NCBI GenBank assembly: GCA_019054805.1
Contig: JAHQIY010000009.1
Location: 3,410,001-3,474,000 of the forward strand
Source: Brachionus manjavacas
Taxonomy: Eukaryota; Rotifera; Eurotatoria; Ploima; Brachionidae
DNA: 64,000 nt
Reading direction: 5' to 3'
The notes under the pieces are model-generated. The model had not been told where the DNA came from. It saw nothing but the letters and a program-made list of their open reading frames with translations, and did not search any database. Positions 45,290-56,190 of this stretch are shown here, piece after piece; position 1 is the stretch's first letter; the number at the start of each line of letters is the position of its first letter. The translations under genes and the position numbers were made by a program.

Positions 45290-48023
45290 ATGCCAAGAAT
45301 CGTAAGTCCTACCAACAGGAAAAAAAATACATTTTTTTACATTTTTTAAATAATTGCTCCAAAAGAGAAGACCCAAAGAAGACTCGAGTCCATCTCGAGA
45401 AGCAGAGGAAGCAGAGAACACCGAGCCATTTCAGGATGAGGGTCAAGAAGAGGACATAGCAAATGAAGTGCTTGGGGATACAGCTGCCGACCCAGAGGAA
45501 GAAGACGGCGAAGACTTGTTCGGTGACAACATGGAGGATGACTACCGACCAGTGCCGGAATTGGACACATATGACGCCGCCGATCTGGACCAGGAAGACT
45601 ACGATGCCATGGACATCGAGGACAGGGTCAGAGCTGAGCGAGAAATGAAAAAAAGAGACAAAAAAGAGGGCCGCTCGAACATCAAGGGCCGCATCAAAGA
45701 CTCCCTTCTCTACTCCGAGCTGTCCGAGGACCTGGAGCCCGATTCGGGCTCGTACAGAAAAAAGACAAAGTTCCATGACATGGGCTCACAAAACGAGCTT
45801 GGAACTGACGAGCCCATTGAGAGCATAGAAAATTTGGATGTGATGAAAGGCCACGGGCTCAGAGAATGGGTCAAAATGGTCGGTCCGAGGACCGAAATTT
45901 ACAATCGATTTAAAAATTTTCTTAAATCGATTGTGGACGAAAATGGCCACAATGTGTACAGGGAAAAAATTCGCTATATGGTCGAGGCCAACCACCAGAG
46001 TCTAGTGGTCGACTACAACTTACTCTATCAGTCCGAAGAGGTGCTCGCCTACTTTTTGGTCGAAGCACCGCTTGAAATGCTGGCCATATTTGACGAGGCG
46101 GCCAAAGACTACGTGTTCAGCTTGTACCCCCACTACCACAAAATAGCCAAGGAAATTCACGTGCGAATTTCCGACCTGCCTTTGGTCGAAGAGCTGCGCT
46201 CCCTGCGCCAGCTCCATCTGAATCAATTGGTGCGCACAAATGGCGTGATCACAAGCTCTACATCGGTCCTGCCCCAACTTAGCATGATTAAGTACAATTG
46301 TCTCAAGTGCAACTTTGTTCTCGGGCCTTTTTACCAAACTTTGGAAAAAGAGGTCAAGCCACAGACATGTCCCGAGTGCCAGTCGGCCGGACCATTCGAG
46401 ATAAACATGGAACAGACCATTTATTCAAATTACCAGCGCATAACCATCCAAGAAAGTCCGGGCAAAGTGCCTGCCGGCCGTTTGCCCCGCTCAAAGGACG
46501 CCATTCTTGCTGGCGATTTGTGCGATTCGTGCAAGCCCGGAGACGAAGTGGACATTACAGGCATCTATTACAACAACTACGATGGCTCGCTGAACACACA
46601 GAATGGCTTTCCCGTATTTGCCACGGTTCTACAGGCCAATTTTATAACCAAAAAGGAGGACAAACTTTCGTTCAACACTCTGAGTGATGAGGACGTCAAA
46701 GCGGTCGTTGAACTGTCCAAAGATGAAAAAATTGCCAACAGGATATTTGCTAGTATAGCTCCGTCCATTTATGGACATGAAGATATCAAGCGAGCCATTT
46801 CGCTGCTTCTTTTTGGCGGCGAGGCAAAGAACCCCGGCGGCAAACATAAACTTAGAGGTGACATAAATGTGTTGCTGTGCGGGGATCCGGGCACGGCAAA
46901 GTCCCAATTTTTGAAATATGTCGAGAAAACAGCTCATAGAGCAGTGTACACAACTGGACAAGGAGCTAGTGCAGTAGGTCTAACAGCCTATGTGCAAAAG
47001 TCGCCAATTACAAGAGAATGGACCTTGGAGGCGGGCGCTTTAGTGCTAGCGGACAAAGGCGTCTGCATCATTGACGAATTTGACAAAATGAACGATGCAG
47101 ACAGAACCAGCATTCACGAAGCCATGGAACAGCAGTCCATTTCCATCTCCAAAGCAGGCATCATTACTTCATTGCAGGCCAGATGCGCCATACTTGCCGC
47201 AGCCAACCCTCTAGGCGGAAGGTACAACTCAACACTCACCTTCAGCAATAACGTGGACCTTTCCGAGCCGATTCTGTCTCGGTTCGACATTCTATGTGTA
47301 GTCAGGGATGTGGTCGACTCAGTTCAAGACGAACTGCTGGCTCGCTTTGTCACCGAGTCTCATATCAGAAACCATCCGATCAATGAAGACCAGGATCCTG
47401 GTGAGCACAAGCCCGTCGAAATACCAAACACTTTTGGTGTGGACATAATACCCCAGGATTTGCTCAAAAAGTACATTGTTTACAGCAAGGAAAAAGTGCA
47501 CCCGAGGCTCAACCACATGGACCAAGACAAAATATCCAGAATGTACGCTGATCTGAGACGAGAGTCGACCGTGACCGGAAGTATTCCGATCACTGTGCGA
47601 CACATCGAGTCCATTATCCGCATTTCAGAGGCCCATGCCAGAATGCACTTGAGGGAGTATGTAAATGAAGAGGATGTGAATATGGCAATACGTGTGGCTG
47701 TCGAGTCTTTCATAGACACGCAGAAATTCAGTGTCACCAAGACAATGAAGAAAAATTTTGCCAAGTATCTCAACTACAGACGCGACCACAACGAGCTGTT
47801 GTTGTTCTTGTTGAAGCAGTTGATCAACGACCAGTTGTCGTACATGAAGCATAAGTCAAAAAATCAGGACATCAACTCGGTGTCAATACCCGAGGAGGAT
47901 TTTGTAGACAGAGCAAGGCAACTGAAGATCAGCAATGTGAAGACGTTTTATGATAGCGAACTGTTCACGATGATGAAGTATTCGTATGACTCGAGCAAAA
48001 AGCAAATCACTCAAATTTTGTAA
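45290..48023 (+). CDS. MCM2: DNA replication licensing factor MCM2
   Basis: Two exons: 45290-45301 (MPRI) and 45366-48023, joined through a 64-bp GT-AG intron; 889 residues (human about 904). This start gives a basic PRIRRPK beginning, whereas the long open frame itself has no ATG at its head. MCM2 is a subunit of the MCM2-7 replicative helicase. Seen: acidic N-terminal tail (about 15-95), zinc finger Cys316/319 and Cys339/342, Walker A GDPGTAKS (510-517), Walker B DEFDKM (Asp574, Glu575), arginine finger SRFD (Arg643), predicted sensor-2 arginine in TVRHIE (Arg749), and a C-terminal winged-helix region. All key residues are intact. GC content is far higher than that of the flanks, as expected for constrained coding. 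Its last 167 codons are duplicated three times downstream. Confidence 0.97.
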
Positions 48024-48116
48024 TTTTTTTTTTATTTTGGCAATGTGTAGAAAATTTTAGAAAAATTATTTTTTGTCGATTTTTTTGAATTTTAATTGTA
48101 AAAATGACGGTCTCAC

Positions 48117-48122
48117 AATAAA
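48117..48122 (+). terminator. Polyadenylation signal of MCM2
   Basis: AATAAA about 94 bases after the stop, within AATAAATAAATAAA. This stretch is absent from the downstream partial copies. Confidence 0.6.
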
Positions 48123-48224
48123 TAAATAAACTATTTGAATTAAATTTAATTTTTTTACCTTTTTTAAATCAGTTATTTTGAAAAATTGGAATTACTTTTG
48201 GAAAAAGATAACTTTGTTTGTTTA

Positions 48225-48898
48225 GGTGTTGCTGAGGTATAGACAATGAAAATATTTAAAAATAAAAATCCTTTCTGTACTTTTTGTACTTTTTCAGAAT
48301 ATTATTTTATTTGGCCCTGTTTCTTTTTGTACTTTTTGTACTTTTTCAGAATATTATTTTATTTGGCCCTGTTTCTTTTTGTACTTTCTGTACTTTTTGT
48401 ACTTTTGGTTCTTAATGGGAATAAAAAAACCTTTTATTAATATTTAACTAATATTTTTCTTACCTTCAGCATACCCGAATCCCTAAACCAGGGCTCCGCC
48501 CCGGACCCCGTTTAAGTTTTAATAAAATTATTAAAATTATCATTAATCACAGAAACAGGGCCAAATAAAATAATATTCTAAAAAAGTACAAAAAGTGAAG
48601 AAAGTACAAAAAGTAACAGGGCCAAATAAAATAATATTCTGAAAAAGTACAAAAAGTACAGAAAGTACAAAAAGAAACAGGGCCAAATAAAATAATATTC
48701 TGAAAAAGTACAAAAAGTAAAGAAAGTACAAAAAGGAACAGGGCCAAATAAAATAATATTCTGAAAAAGTACAAAAAGTAAAGAAAGTACAAAAAGGAAC
48801 AGGGCCAAATAAAATAATATTTTGAAAAAGTACAAAAAGTAAAGAAAGGAAGATGATTTTTTAAAAGTTTGATCTCATTGTCTATCCATGGTGTTGCT
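48225..48898. mobile_element. Foldback-type element with 61-bp arm repeats and 9-bp TSD
   Basis: GGTGTTGCT is duplicated at 48225-48233 and 48890-48898. The insert begins GAGGTATAGACAATGA and ends with an inverted match (ATAGACAATGA). Its arms are tandem repeats: about two units on the left (48283-48412, 52-bp spacing) and five 61-bp units in reverse orientation on the right (48550-48848). The loop (about 48413-48547) has a GC-rich patch GGGCTCCGCCCCGGACCCC. The other array units show the unoccupied site (GTTGTTGCTAAAGCTCT at about 53590). A 9-bp duplication and tandem-repeat arms match MULE/foldback elements. Confidence 0.8.
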
Positions 48899-49693
48899 AA
48901 AGCTCTGACGCGCTTTTTTAAAAAAATTAACTCAGTTTCATTTACGGTTGTGTTCCGCATTTTGTATTTTACCTTATGCTACGTATTAAAATTTGTAAAT
49001 TTAAGTGATGAAATAGAATGTGCATATTCTATTCGATATTTGAATAAGCACTCTTTCGAATAAAAATTAATTTGATTATAAATAAATTTGAAAAATATAA
49101 TTAGAAATTATTTTATTTTAATTAAATAATTGTTGTTAAAACAAAAGTGTCAAAAATATTGAAGAATTTTTATTTAAAAAAAATAATATTTTATTAAACT
49201 TTGCAAATTTCAAACGAGAAATTAATCGAAAAAAATTTACCGAAATTTACGAAAATTTTTTTGAGTAAATAATGGTAAAACTTGGAACAAAAAGTTTTAC
49301 ATTTATTTTTTTAGGAATTAGACTTTCATTTTTAATTTTTAGTAATTTACGAAACTTTTGTCTGTACTGAACTTATACATCACATTTCTCTAAATTCAAT
49401 CAAGTACTAATTAACACTAAAAATAGACACTTTCCTTCTTTTCTGCACTAATTTTTAAAAAAAAATTTGACTATTTTAATTTTAAGACAACATTTTTGTC
49501 GATAAAATAAAAAAAATCAGTTTTTAAAATTTTTAACCTGATTTAACTAAATTTGGCTTTTATTTAAAAAAATGCGCTAAATTGATTTAAACTAAATTAG
49601 TTTCATTTTATTTTTATTATTATTTTATAAATTTCTTGTAGAAATGGTAAATTTTAATTTAATTTAGTTTTCATATATAAGATTTAAATTAAG

Positions 49694-50164
49694 GCCGAAC
49701 TTGATTGTAAATGTTGCAAAATTATTTCAGAAATTTTAAATTCCTCTTTTGATGATGATAAAAAATTAGTAAGCTTTTTTTTCTTCTTAACTTAAAGAGA
49801 AATTAATATTTGTTCAAGCATGTAATTGATATTTTGATAAAAGCTAAAAAAAATGAGAAATCATCTGATAATTCTATGTCAAGTAACTTATTAAAAAAAT
49901 TATTTTCCTTATTTTTTACTTTTTTTTCAAAAAGTTCAAGTTTTAAAACACAATAAAAAAAAATCTAAAAAAGAAAATGTATCATCAGCATCTTTGAGAA
50001 ATTCAAGTTAGTATCTAAAGATTATCCAAATTGATTACAAATTTACTTGATAAAGGTCTTAAATTTTTTTCATTTTTAAGGTATATCAACGAGTACCCAA
50101 ACAATTCAAATCGAGGATGCTGAGAGCACTGAAACTCTTGTTCAACATTTGGAAGAAGACTCAA
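49694..50164 (+). CDS. Candidate spliced gene of unknown function in the array flank (partial)
   Basis: Four exon-like segments with fitting splice sites and phases: 49694-49768 (AELDCKCCKIISEILNSSFD then DDKKL), 49819-49882 (HVIDILIKAKKNEKSSDNSM), 49935-50006 (QVLKHNKKKSKKENVSSASL) and 50081-50164 (STSTQTIQIEDAESTETLVQ then HLEEDS). Each GT donor and AG acceptor keeps the frame, and three successive introns have the same phase 1. A Cys-x-Cys-Cys motif lies in the first segment. A start could be the ATG in AAATGGTAAAT at 49643, which would be a one-codon exon; this is speculative. The continuation (50440-50590 and beyond) is uncertain. In the other units, runs of A differ in length and break the third segment. 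No family recognised. Confidence 0.4.
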
Positions 50165-50439
50165 GTACGTTGATTTTTAAAATAAAAGAAAAATAATATT
50201 GGATAGGCTAGAGTTGTTTTTTAGTCACACTATAATTGATTAATTTTAAGTCAAACACTTAACTTGACTAATGACTCATGAGTAATGGCTTGAAAACAAC
50301 TCTGGTTTTGGTCTGAGGAATACCAAAGCGAAAAAGGCTTCATCTTCACATCAGAGCAAAATTAAAATGTCAAACAGGATAATATTAAGTTAAAATTAAA
50401 ATTAATCAAGTCATTCTCAAAATCAAATCATTCATTTAG

Positions 50440-51115
50440 GACTTGGAAATTAAAGAAATTTTAAATTCGAAACCAAAAAATGATAAATATTTCATTTCCA
50501 ATCCTTTTTTGATTTTGTGAAATTTGAAAATTTTTCTAAAAGCGTCGAAATACTGGCTAAGCATTCTAATATTTTATTTACAAATATTAGGTAAATTAAA
50601 ACAATTTTTTAATTTTTAAATAACATTTAACTTGTATTTACAATATATATTTTTTTTTTAATTTTTACTAACCTTTTTAATATTTACTTATTTCAAAACT
50701 AATTATTTGTGTTTTAAAAGCTTTAAAAAAAATATTCAATTATATTTTTAAACAATTTGACAAACAAAAAATTGAATGATTTTACATTTTTATTTTTATG
50801 AATATAAATAAAATATTAATAAAATTATTAATTTATCTATTTTTTTTAGTTAATTTTAAATTCAATTGCCTTACTAGAAGACTTCAAATTCGAAACTTCA
50901 TCTTGTTCGTATACTCAGTTTTAATTTTTCCTATGTCGTTATTTTTATATGCTATTTATTTATTTCATAAATTTCTGAATAGAGAATCCGACCTCTTAAG
51001 CTCACAATATTTTTTGTTAATAACCCCTTTTTTATTTCAAATTATGTCAAAATTAATTATTTTTGTATCTGAATTTCTGGAAAAAATTGTCATTAACTCA
51101 TTTTTTTTGAATTAA
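50440..51115 (+). CDS. Possible further exons or unrelated hydrophobic ORF
   Basis: 50440-50590 begins after TTCATTTAG and reads DLEIKEILNSKPKNDKYFIS; with seven T (units 1-3) it continues as NPFFDFVKFENFSKSVEILA to a GTAAAT donor, with six T (this unit) it stops at once. From 50878 a hydrophobic frame (NFILFVYSVLIFPMSLFLYA...) runs to 51113. These could complete the candidate gene at 49694-50164, but the phase from 50164 to 50440 does not fit directly, so an exon is missing or the model is wrong. Confidence 0.2.
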
Positions 51116-51751
51116 ATAAGTTCAATGATTTCTTACACAATTCAACTGCTAATTAATAAGTTGTAAATACCAAAAAAGTATAACATTTTTAAACATTCAT
51201 TAATTTTATTTCAGAAAAATTGTTCTAAGAGAAAATTCATTTTATGTTTATTTTTTAATTGTTTAACAAATTGAAATTTTGTTTGAATCATTTTATAGAA
51301 TTGTTATAAACATTTAAATTTTTTGATTTTTTGTAAAATTTTTCAATTTTAATTTATCACTTTATCAAAATTCAATATTTTTTTGTCTTTTAGCAATTAT
51401 TTGTTATAAAAATTAACTTTAAAAAATTGCATCCTTAAAAATTGTTAATTTTTTATAATACATTTAAAAATTAACATTAATAAAAATTTTTCCCTGGCTT
51501 TTTTTTTATTTTTTTTCAGTTACGTTAATCAAAGGTCCGGTCAAATAATTTTTCTTTTGATTGGAATTCAAATGGACAGATTTAAGATTAGGTCTGTAAC
51601 GTAACAATGTTTATTTAATTAAAATAATAATCATTTGTGTATAATTAAAAAATTATTTTTAAAAAGCCTTTTTCATCATTTTCATAAAGATTTTGCTTTT
51701 CGAATCTTCATCTTAGGTCTATGTGGTAGCATATTAACTGAATTGGCTCCT

Positions 51752-52279
51752 CCAAGACAAAATATCCAGAATGTACGCTGATCTGAGACGAGAGTCGACC
51801 GTGACCGGAAGTATTCCGATCACTGTGCAACACATCGAGTCCATTATCCGCATTTCAGAGGCCCATGCCAGAATGCACTTGAGGGACTATGTAAATGAAG
51901 AGGATGTGAATATGGCAATACGTGTGGCTGTCGAGTCTTTCATAGACACGCAAAAATTCAGTGTCACCAAGACAATGAAGAAAAATTTTGCCAAGTATCT
52001 CAACTACAGACGCGACCACAACGAGCTGTTGTTGTTCTTGTTGAAGCAGTTGATCAACGACCAGTTGTCGTCCATGAAGCACAAGTCAAAAAATCAGGAC
52101 ATCAACTCGGTGTCAATACCCGAGGAGGATTTTGTGGACAGAGCAAGGCAACTGAAGATCAGCAATGTGAAGACGTTTTATGACAGCGAACTGTTCACGA
52201 TGATGAAGTATTCGTATGACTCGAGCAAAAAGCAAATCACTCAAATTTTGTATTTTTTTTTTTATTTTGGCAATGTGTA
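51752..52279 (+). pseudogene. MCM2 C-terminal fragment, unit 1
   Basis: Corresponds to MCM2 residues 723-889. The first in-frame Met is at 51771 and the frame runs to a stop at 52278-52280, giving 169 residues. Compared with the gene: Arg749 to Gln (TVQHIE), Tyr to Ser (QLSSMKH), Glu to Asp in LRDYV (this unit only), several silent changes, and loss of the TAA stop so that about nine extra residues (YFFFYFGNV) follow. It lacks Walker A, Walker B and the arginine finger, so it cannot be a helicase. Whether it is transcribed is unknown; a good acceptor-like TCTTCATCTTAG ends at 51716, 54 bases before the ATG. Confidence 0.9.
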
Positions 52280-52619
52280 GAAAATTTTAGAAAAATTTTA
52301 TAGGCCCATAATTTTCCTTCCACTAATTTAATAAAAAATTCGCTACTTTAGTAAAAAGAAATCTAATTTATTAAAGTTTTGTCTAATTTAATAAAAATAA
52401 TCTATTCTAATAAAAAATATCTAATTTAACAAAAACTACATCTTTTATAATAAAAAAAATCTTATTTAATAAACAAAAAAATTTATTTATTTTTTGAATT
52501 GCATCTGGAACAAAAAAATATCTTCTTTTAGCCATTGAGCTCAATATGGTATGTTGCATGTTAAGCACAATTTATTTTTTTCATTTTGAGTATCATTGTC
52601 CATTTTTCTTTTTTCGCAT

Positions 52620-52790
52620 TTACAGTGGCATTTGCAGAAAAAGATCTAGAAGCAGTTTGATTTTCTTCATCGACATTTCAATACTTTTTGAGCCTGTGCC
52701 TTGCGTCGTTTCATTTGGTTGGCGCATAAATGCTGATAGAGACTTTTGAGGTGCTCCTTTTTTTCTTTTAGCAGCAATTGGTATATCCAT
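52620..52790 (-). pseudogene. MULE transposase C-terminal tail, unit 1
   Basis: A 56-codon frame starting MDIPIAAKRKKGAPQKSLSA then FMRQPNETTQ. It aligns with the post-SWIM tail at 36060-36160 (MDIPLNNKPKRGS... LQHQPADCTQ), so it is the end of the same protein type. The SWIM finger and catalytic region that should precede it are deleted. Confidence 0.55.
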
Positions 52791-52979
52791 GGCAACTGAA
52801 AACTGAAACTTGCTTTTCGGATCTTATTTTCCTCAGGACGCTATTGAGCTTTGATTTTTCTGGAGGATCGATAACTAATTTGATAAGGTTTTGAAGTATT
52901 GCTTCTGGTTTCAAAAAAAGGCTTCAAATTCGATTATTTTGTCTTGAACGTGTTGAGGAATTTTGTAAACTTTTTCTTG

Positions 52980-53210
52980 TTAATGGTGGTTTGTCTGTTC
53001 ATTATCCGATACAAATATACGACCTGTGCTACCATTTTCAACTAAAGCATACATAGTTGTTTGGCAACCAGCAAATTTATGCTTACATTCGTACCAATGT
53101 TTGAATCCTGTTGGCTTGATACTTTTGTGTGACCATTTATTGGCTTGGATTTCTCCATTCTTGATACTTTGTATTGACTCGTCATGGTTATTCAAGAAAA
53201 TACTTGACAT
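52980..53210 (-). pseudogene. FLYWCH-like N-terminal fragment of MULE transposase, unit 1
   Basis: A 76-residue frame with NKWSHKSIKPTGFKHWYECK, a second cysteine (GCQTTMYAL) and a final HH pair, giving a WYEC-x6-C...H pattern like a FLYWCH zinc finger, the usual N-terminal DNA-binding domain of MULE proteins of this type. Codons after the stop continue in frame as QEKVYKIPQHVQDKIIEFEA, a typical following segment, so the stop is a lesion. Copies in units 2 and 3 are nearly identical. Confidence 0.55.
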
Positions 53211-54144
53211 TTTTAAATTTTTTTAAAAATAATTTTATTTTTTAAATTTTTAAATAGCTGTAAACAATTTTTTACTTTTTATACCATAATTTAATAATTT
53301 TAAGTGTTGATTTAATTTTAAATCTTAATTGAGATATATTTTTAATTAATTTAGAGGCAAGTGTTATTAATTTAAAGAAGGATGATATTAATTTAGATGT
53401 GTTTTTTTTTTTTGGATGAGTTTCTTTTAAATTAAAGGTAAGCTTATTAAATTAGCGGAAAGCTTATTAAATTAGCGGAATTTTTAAAAAAATAGCGAAT
53501 TTTTTATTAATAATAGCGGAATAAAAGATTATTCGCCTTTAAGAAATAGGAAAAACTTTTGGTAAAAGATAATTTTGTTTGTTTTGTTGTTGCTAAAGCT
53601 CTAACGCGCTTTTTTAAAAATTAACTAAGCTTCATTTACGGTTGTATTCCGCATTTTGTATTTTACCTTATGCTACGTAATTAAAATTGTAAATTTAAGT
53701 GATGAAATCGAAAGTGCATATTCTATTCGATATTTCGAATTAAAATTAAATTTGATTATAAATAAGTTTAAAAAATATAATTAGAAATTATTTTATTTTA
53801 ATTAAATAATTGTTGTTAAAACAAAAGTATCAAAGATATTGAAAAATTTTGATTTTGAAATAAAAAAAAACTAAGATTTTATTAGAAAAAATTAAGACAA
53901 AAAATTTAAAATTTTGACTGTTATAATTTTAAGACAACATTTTTGTCGATAAAATAAAAAAAATCAGTTTTTAAAATTTTTAACCTGATATAACTAAATT
54001 TGGCTTTTATTTAAAAAAATGCGCTAAATTGATTTAAACTAAATTAGTTTCATTTTATTTTTATTATTATTTTATAAATTTCTTGTAGAAATGGAAAATT
54101 TTAATTTAATTTAGTTTTCATATATAAGATTTAAATTAAGGCCG

Positions 54145-54605
54145 AACTTGATTGTAAATGTTGCAATATTATTTCAGAAATTTTAAATTCCTCTTTTGAT
54201 GATGATAAAAAATTAGTAAGCTTTTTTTTCTTCTTAACTTAAAGAGAAATTAATATTTGTTCAAGCATGTAATTGATATTTTGATAAAAGCTAAAAAAAT
54301 GAGAAATCATCTGATAATTCTATGTCAAGTAACTTATTAAAAAAATTATTTTCCTTATTTTTTACTTTTTTTCAAAAAGTTCAAAATTTAAAAAACAATA
54401 AAAAAATCTAAAAAAGAAAATGTATCATCAGCATCTTTGAGAAATTCAAGTTAGTATCTAAAGATTATCCAAATTGATTACAAATTTACTTGATAAAGGT
54501 CTTAAATTTTTTCATTTTTAAGGTATATCAACGAGTACCCAAACAATTCAAATCGAGGATGCTGAGAGCACTGAAACTCTTGTTCAACATTTGGAAGAAG
54601 ACTCA
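54145..54605 (+). pseudogene. Copy of the candidate spliced gene, unit 1
   Basis: The four exon-like segments are present, but the third has only seven A where the parental flank has nine, plus a changed start of the segment, so the frame breaks. The one-codon start segment reads ATGGAAAA instead of ATGGTAAA, removing the putative donor. Confidence 0.35.
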
Positions 54606-56190
54606 AGTACGTTGATTTTTAAAATAAAAGAAAAATAATATTGGATAGGCTAGAGTTGTTTTTTAGTCACACTATAATTGATTAATTTTAAGTCAAACAC
54701 TTAACTTGACTAATGACTCATGAGTAATGGCTTGAAAACAACTCTGGTTTTGGTCTGAGGAATACCAAAGCGAAAAGGCTTCATCTTCACATCAGAGCAA
54801 AATTAAAATGTCAAACAGGATAATATTAAGTTAAAATTAAAATTAATCAAGTCATTCTCAAAATCAAATCATTCATTTAGGACTTGGAAATTAAAGAAAT
54901 TTTAAATTCGAAACCAAAAAATGATAAATATTTCATTTCCAATCCTTTTTTTGATTTTGTGAAATTTGAAAATTTTTCTAAAAGCGTCGAAATACTGGCT
55001 AAGCATTCTAATATTTTATTTACAAATATTAGGTAAATTAAAACAATTTTTTAATTTTTAAATAACATTTAACTTGTATTTACAATATATATTTTTTTTT
55101 TAATTTTTACTAACCTTTTTAATATTTACTTATTTCAAAACTAATTATTTGTGTTTTAAAAGCTTTAAAAAAAATATTCAATTATATTTTTAAACAATTT
55201 GACAAACAAAAAATTGAATGATTTTACATTTTTATTTTTATGAATATAAATAAAATATTAATAAAATTATTAATTTATCTATTTTTTAGTTAATTTTAAA
55301 TTCAATTGCCTTACTAGAAGACTTCAAATTCGAAACTTCATCTTGTTCGTATACTCAGTTTTAATTTTTCCTATGTCGTTATTTTTATATGCTATTTATT
55401 TATTTCATAAATTTCTGAATAGAGAATCCGACCTCTTAAGCTCACAATATTTTTTGTTAATAACCCCTTTTTTATTTCAAATTATGTCAAAATTAATTAT
55501 TTTTGTATCTGAATTTCTGGAAAAAATTGTCATTAACTCATTTTTTTTTTGAATTAAATAAGTTCAATGATTTCTTACACAATTCAACTGCTAATTAATA
55601 AGTTGTAAATACCAAAAAAGTATAACATTTTTAAACATTCATTAATTTTATTTCAGAAAAATTGTTCTAAGAGAAAATTCATTTTATGTTTATTTTTTAA
55701 TTGTTTAACAAATTGAAATTTTGTTTGAATCATTTTATAGAATTGTTATAAACATTTAAATTTTTTGATTTTTTGTAAAATTTTTCAATTTTAATTTATC
55801 ACTTTATCAAAATTCAATATTTTTTTGTCTTTTAGCAATTATTTGTTATAAAAATTAACTTTAAAAATTGCATCCTTAAAAATTGTTAATTTTTTATAAT
55901 ACATTTAAAAATCAACATTAATAAAAATTTTTCCCTGGCTTTTTTTTATTTTTTTCAGTTACGTTAATCAAAGGTCCGGTCAAATAATTTTTCTTTTGAT
56001 TGGAATTCAAATGGACAGATTTAAGATTAGGTCTGTAACGTAACAATGTTTATTTAATTAAAATAATAATCATTTGTGTATAATTAAAAAATTATTTTTA
56101 AAAAGCCTTTTTCATCATTTTCATAAAGATTTTGCTTTTCGAATCTTCATCTTAGGTCTATGTGGTAGCATATTAACTGAATTGGCTCCT

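Larger units (their letters stand above)
47522..51751 (+). repeat. Tandem-array unit 0 (parental MCM2 3' end and flank)
   Basis: From codon 723 of MCM2 to 51751 this sequence is repeated downstream. It differs from the other units by carrying the foldback element (48234-48889) and about 230 bp extra near 49200-49430, and by lacking the MULE insert. The junction with the next unit falls at CCAAGAC, where only two bases (CC) are shared with MCM2. Confidence 0.9.
52299..53543 (-). mobile_element. Internally deleted MULE-type element, unit 1
   Basis: About 52 bp of imperfect terminal inverted repeat (left TATAGGCCCATAATTTTCCT, right TTAAAGGCGAATAATCTTTT on the minus strand; both then contain TTTAATAAAAAATTCGCTA-like sequence). 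The arms carry degenerate short subrepeats (TCTAATTTAATAAA on the left; ATTAAATTAGCGGAA on the right). The interior codes on the minus strand for the start and the end of a transposase only. It replaces about 115 bp of MCM2 3' flank, including the AATAAA. Confidence 0.7.
51752..56190 (+). repeat. Tandem-array unit 1 (4,439 bp)
   Basis: Begins with the MCM2 3' fragment, then a MULE insert (52299-53543), then a flank corresponding to 48899-51751. Nearly identical to units 2 and 3. Confidence 0.95.

Noticed and set aside
45309-47852. Several minus-strand frames opposite MCM2
   Set aside because: They mirror the codon pattern of the MCM2 coding strand; none shows a domain, and MCM2 itself is complete on the plus strand.
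48550-48848. Five regular 61-bp repeats resembling a CRISPR array
   Set aside because: There are no unique spacers, the whole unit is repeated, an inverted partner array is present, and the genome is eukaryotic.
48543-48960. Minus-strand frames with repeated FLYFLYFFRILFYLALFLF-type peptides
   Set aside because: They are translations of the 61-bp tandem repeats in the foldback arms; the period is not a multiple of three and the peptide is only a reflection of the T-rich repeat.
50798-51115. Hydrophobic 105-aa frame as a membrane protein gene
   Set aside because: Its start lies in AT-rich sequence within a presumed intron, the hydrophobicity follows from T-rich codons, and sequence agreement among units is uninformative because they are recent duplicates. 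It is kept only as a possible exon with low confidence.
52546-52749. Plus-strand 67-aa frame inside the MULE insert
   Set aside because: It overlaps the minus-strand transposase tail, which matches a second remnant at 36.06 kb; the plus frame has no recognisable feature.
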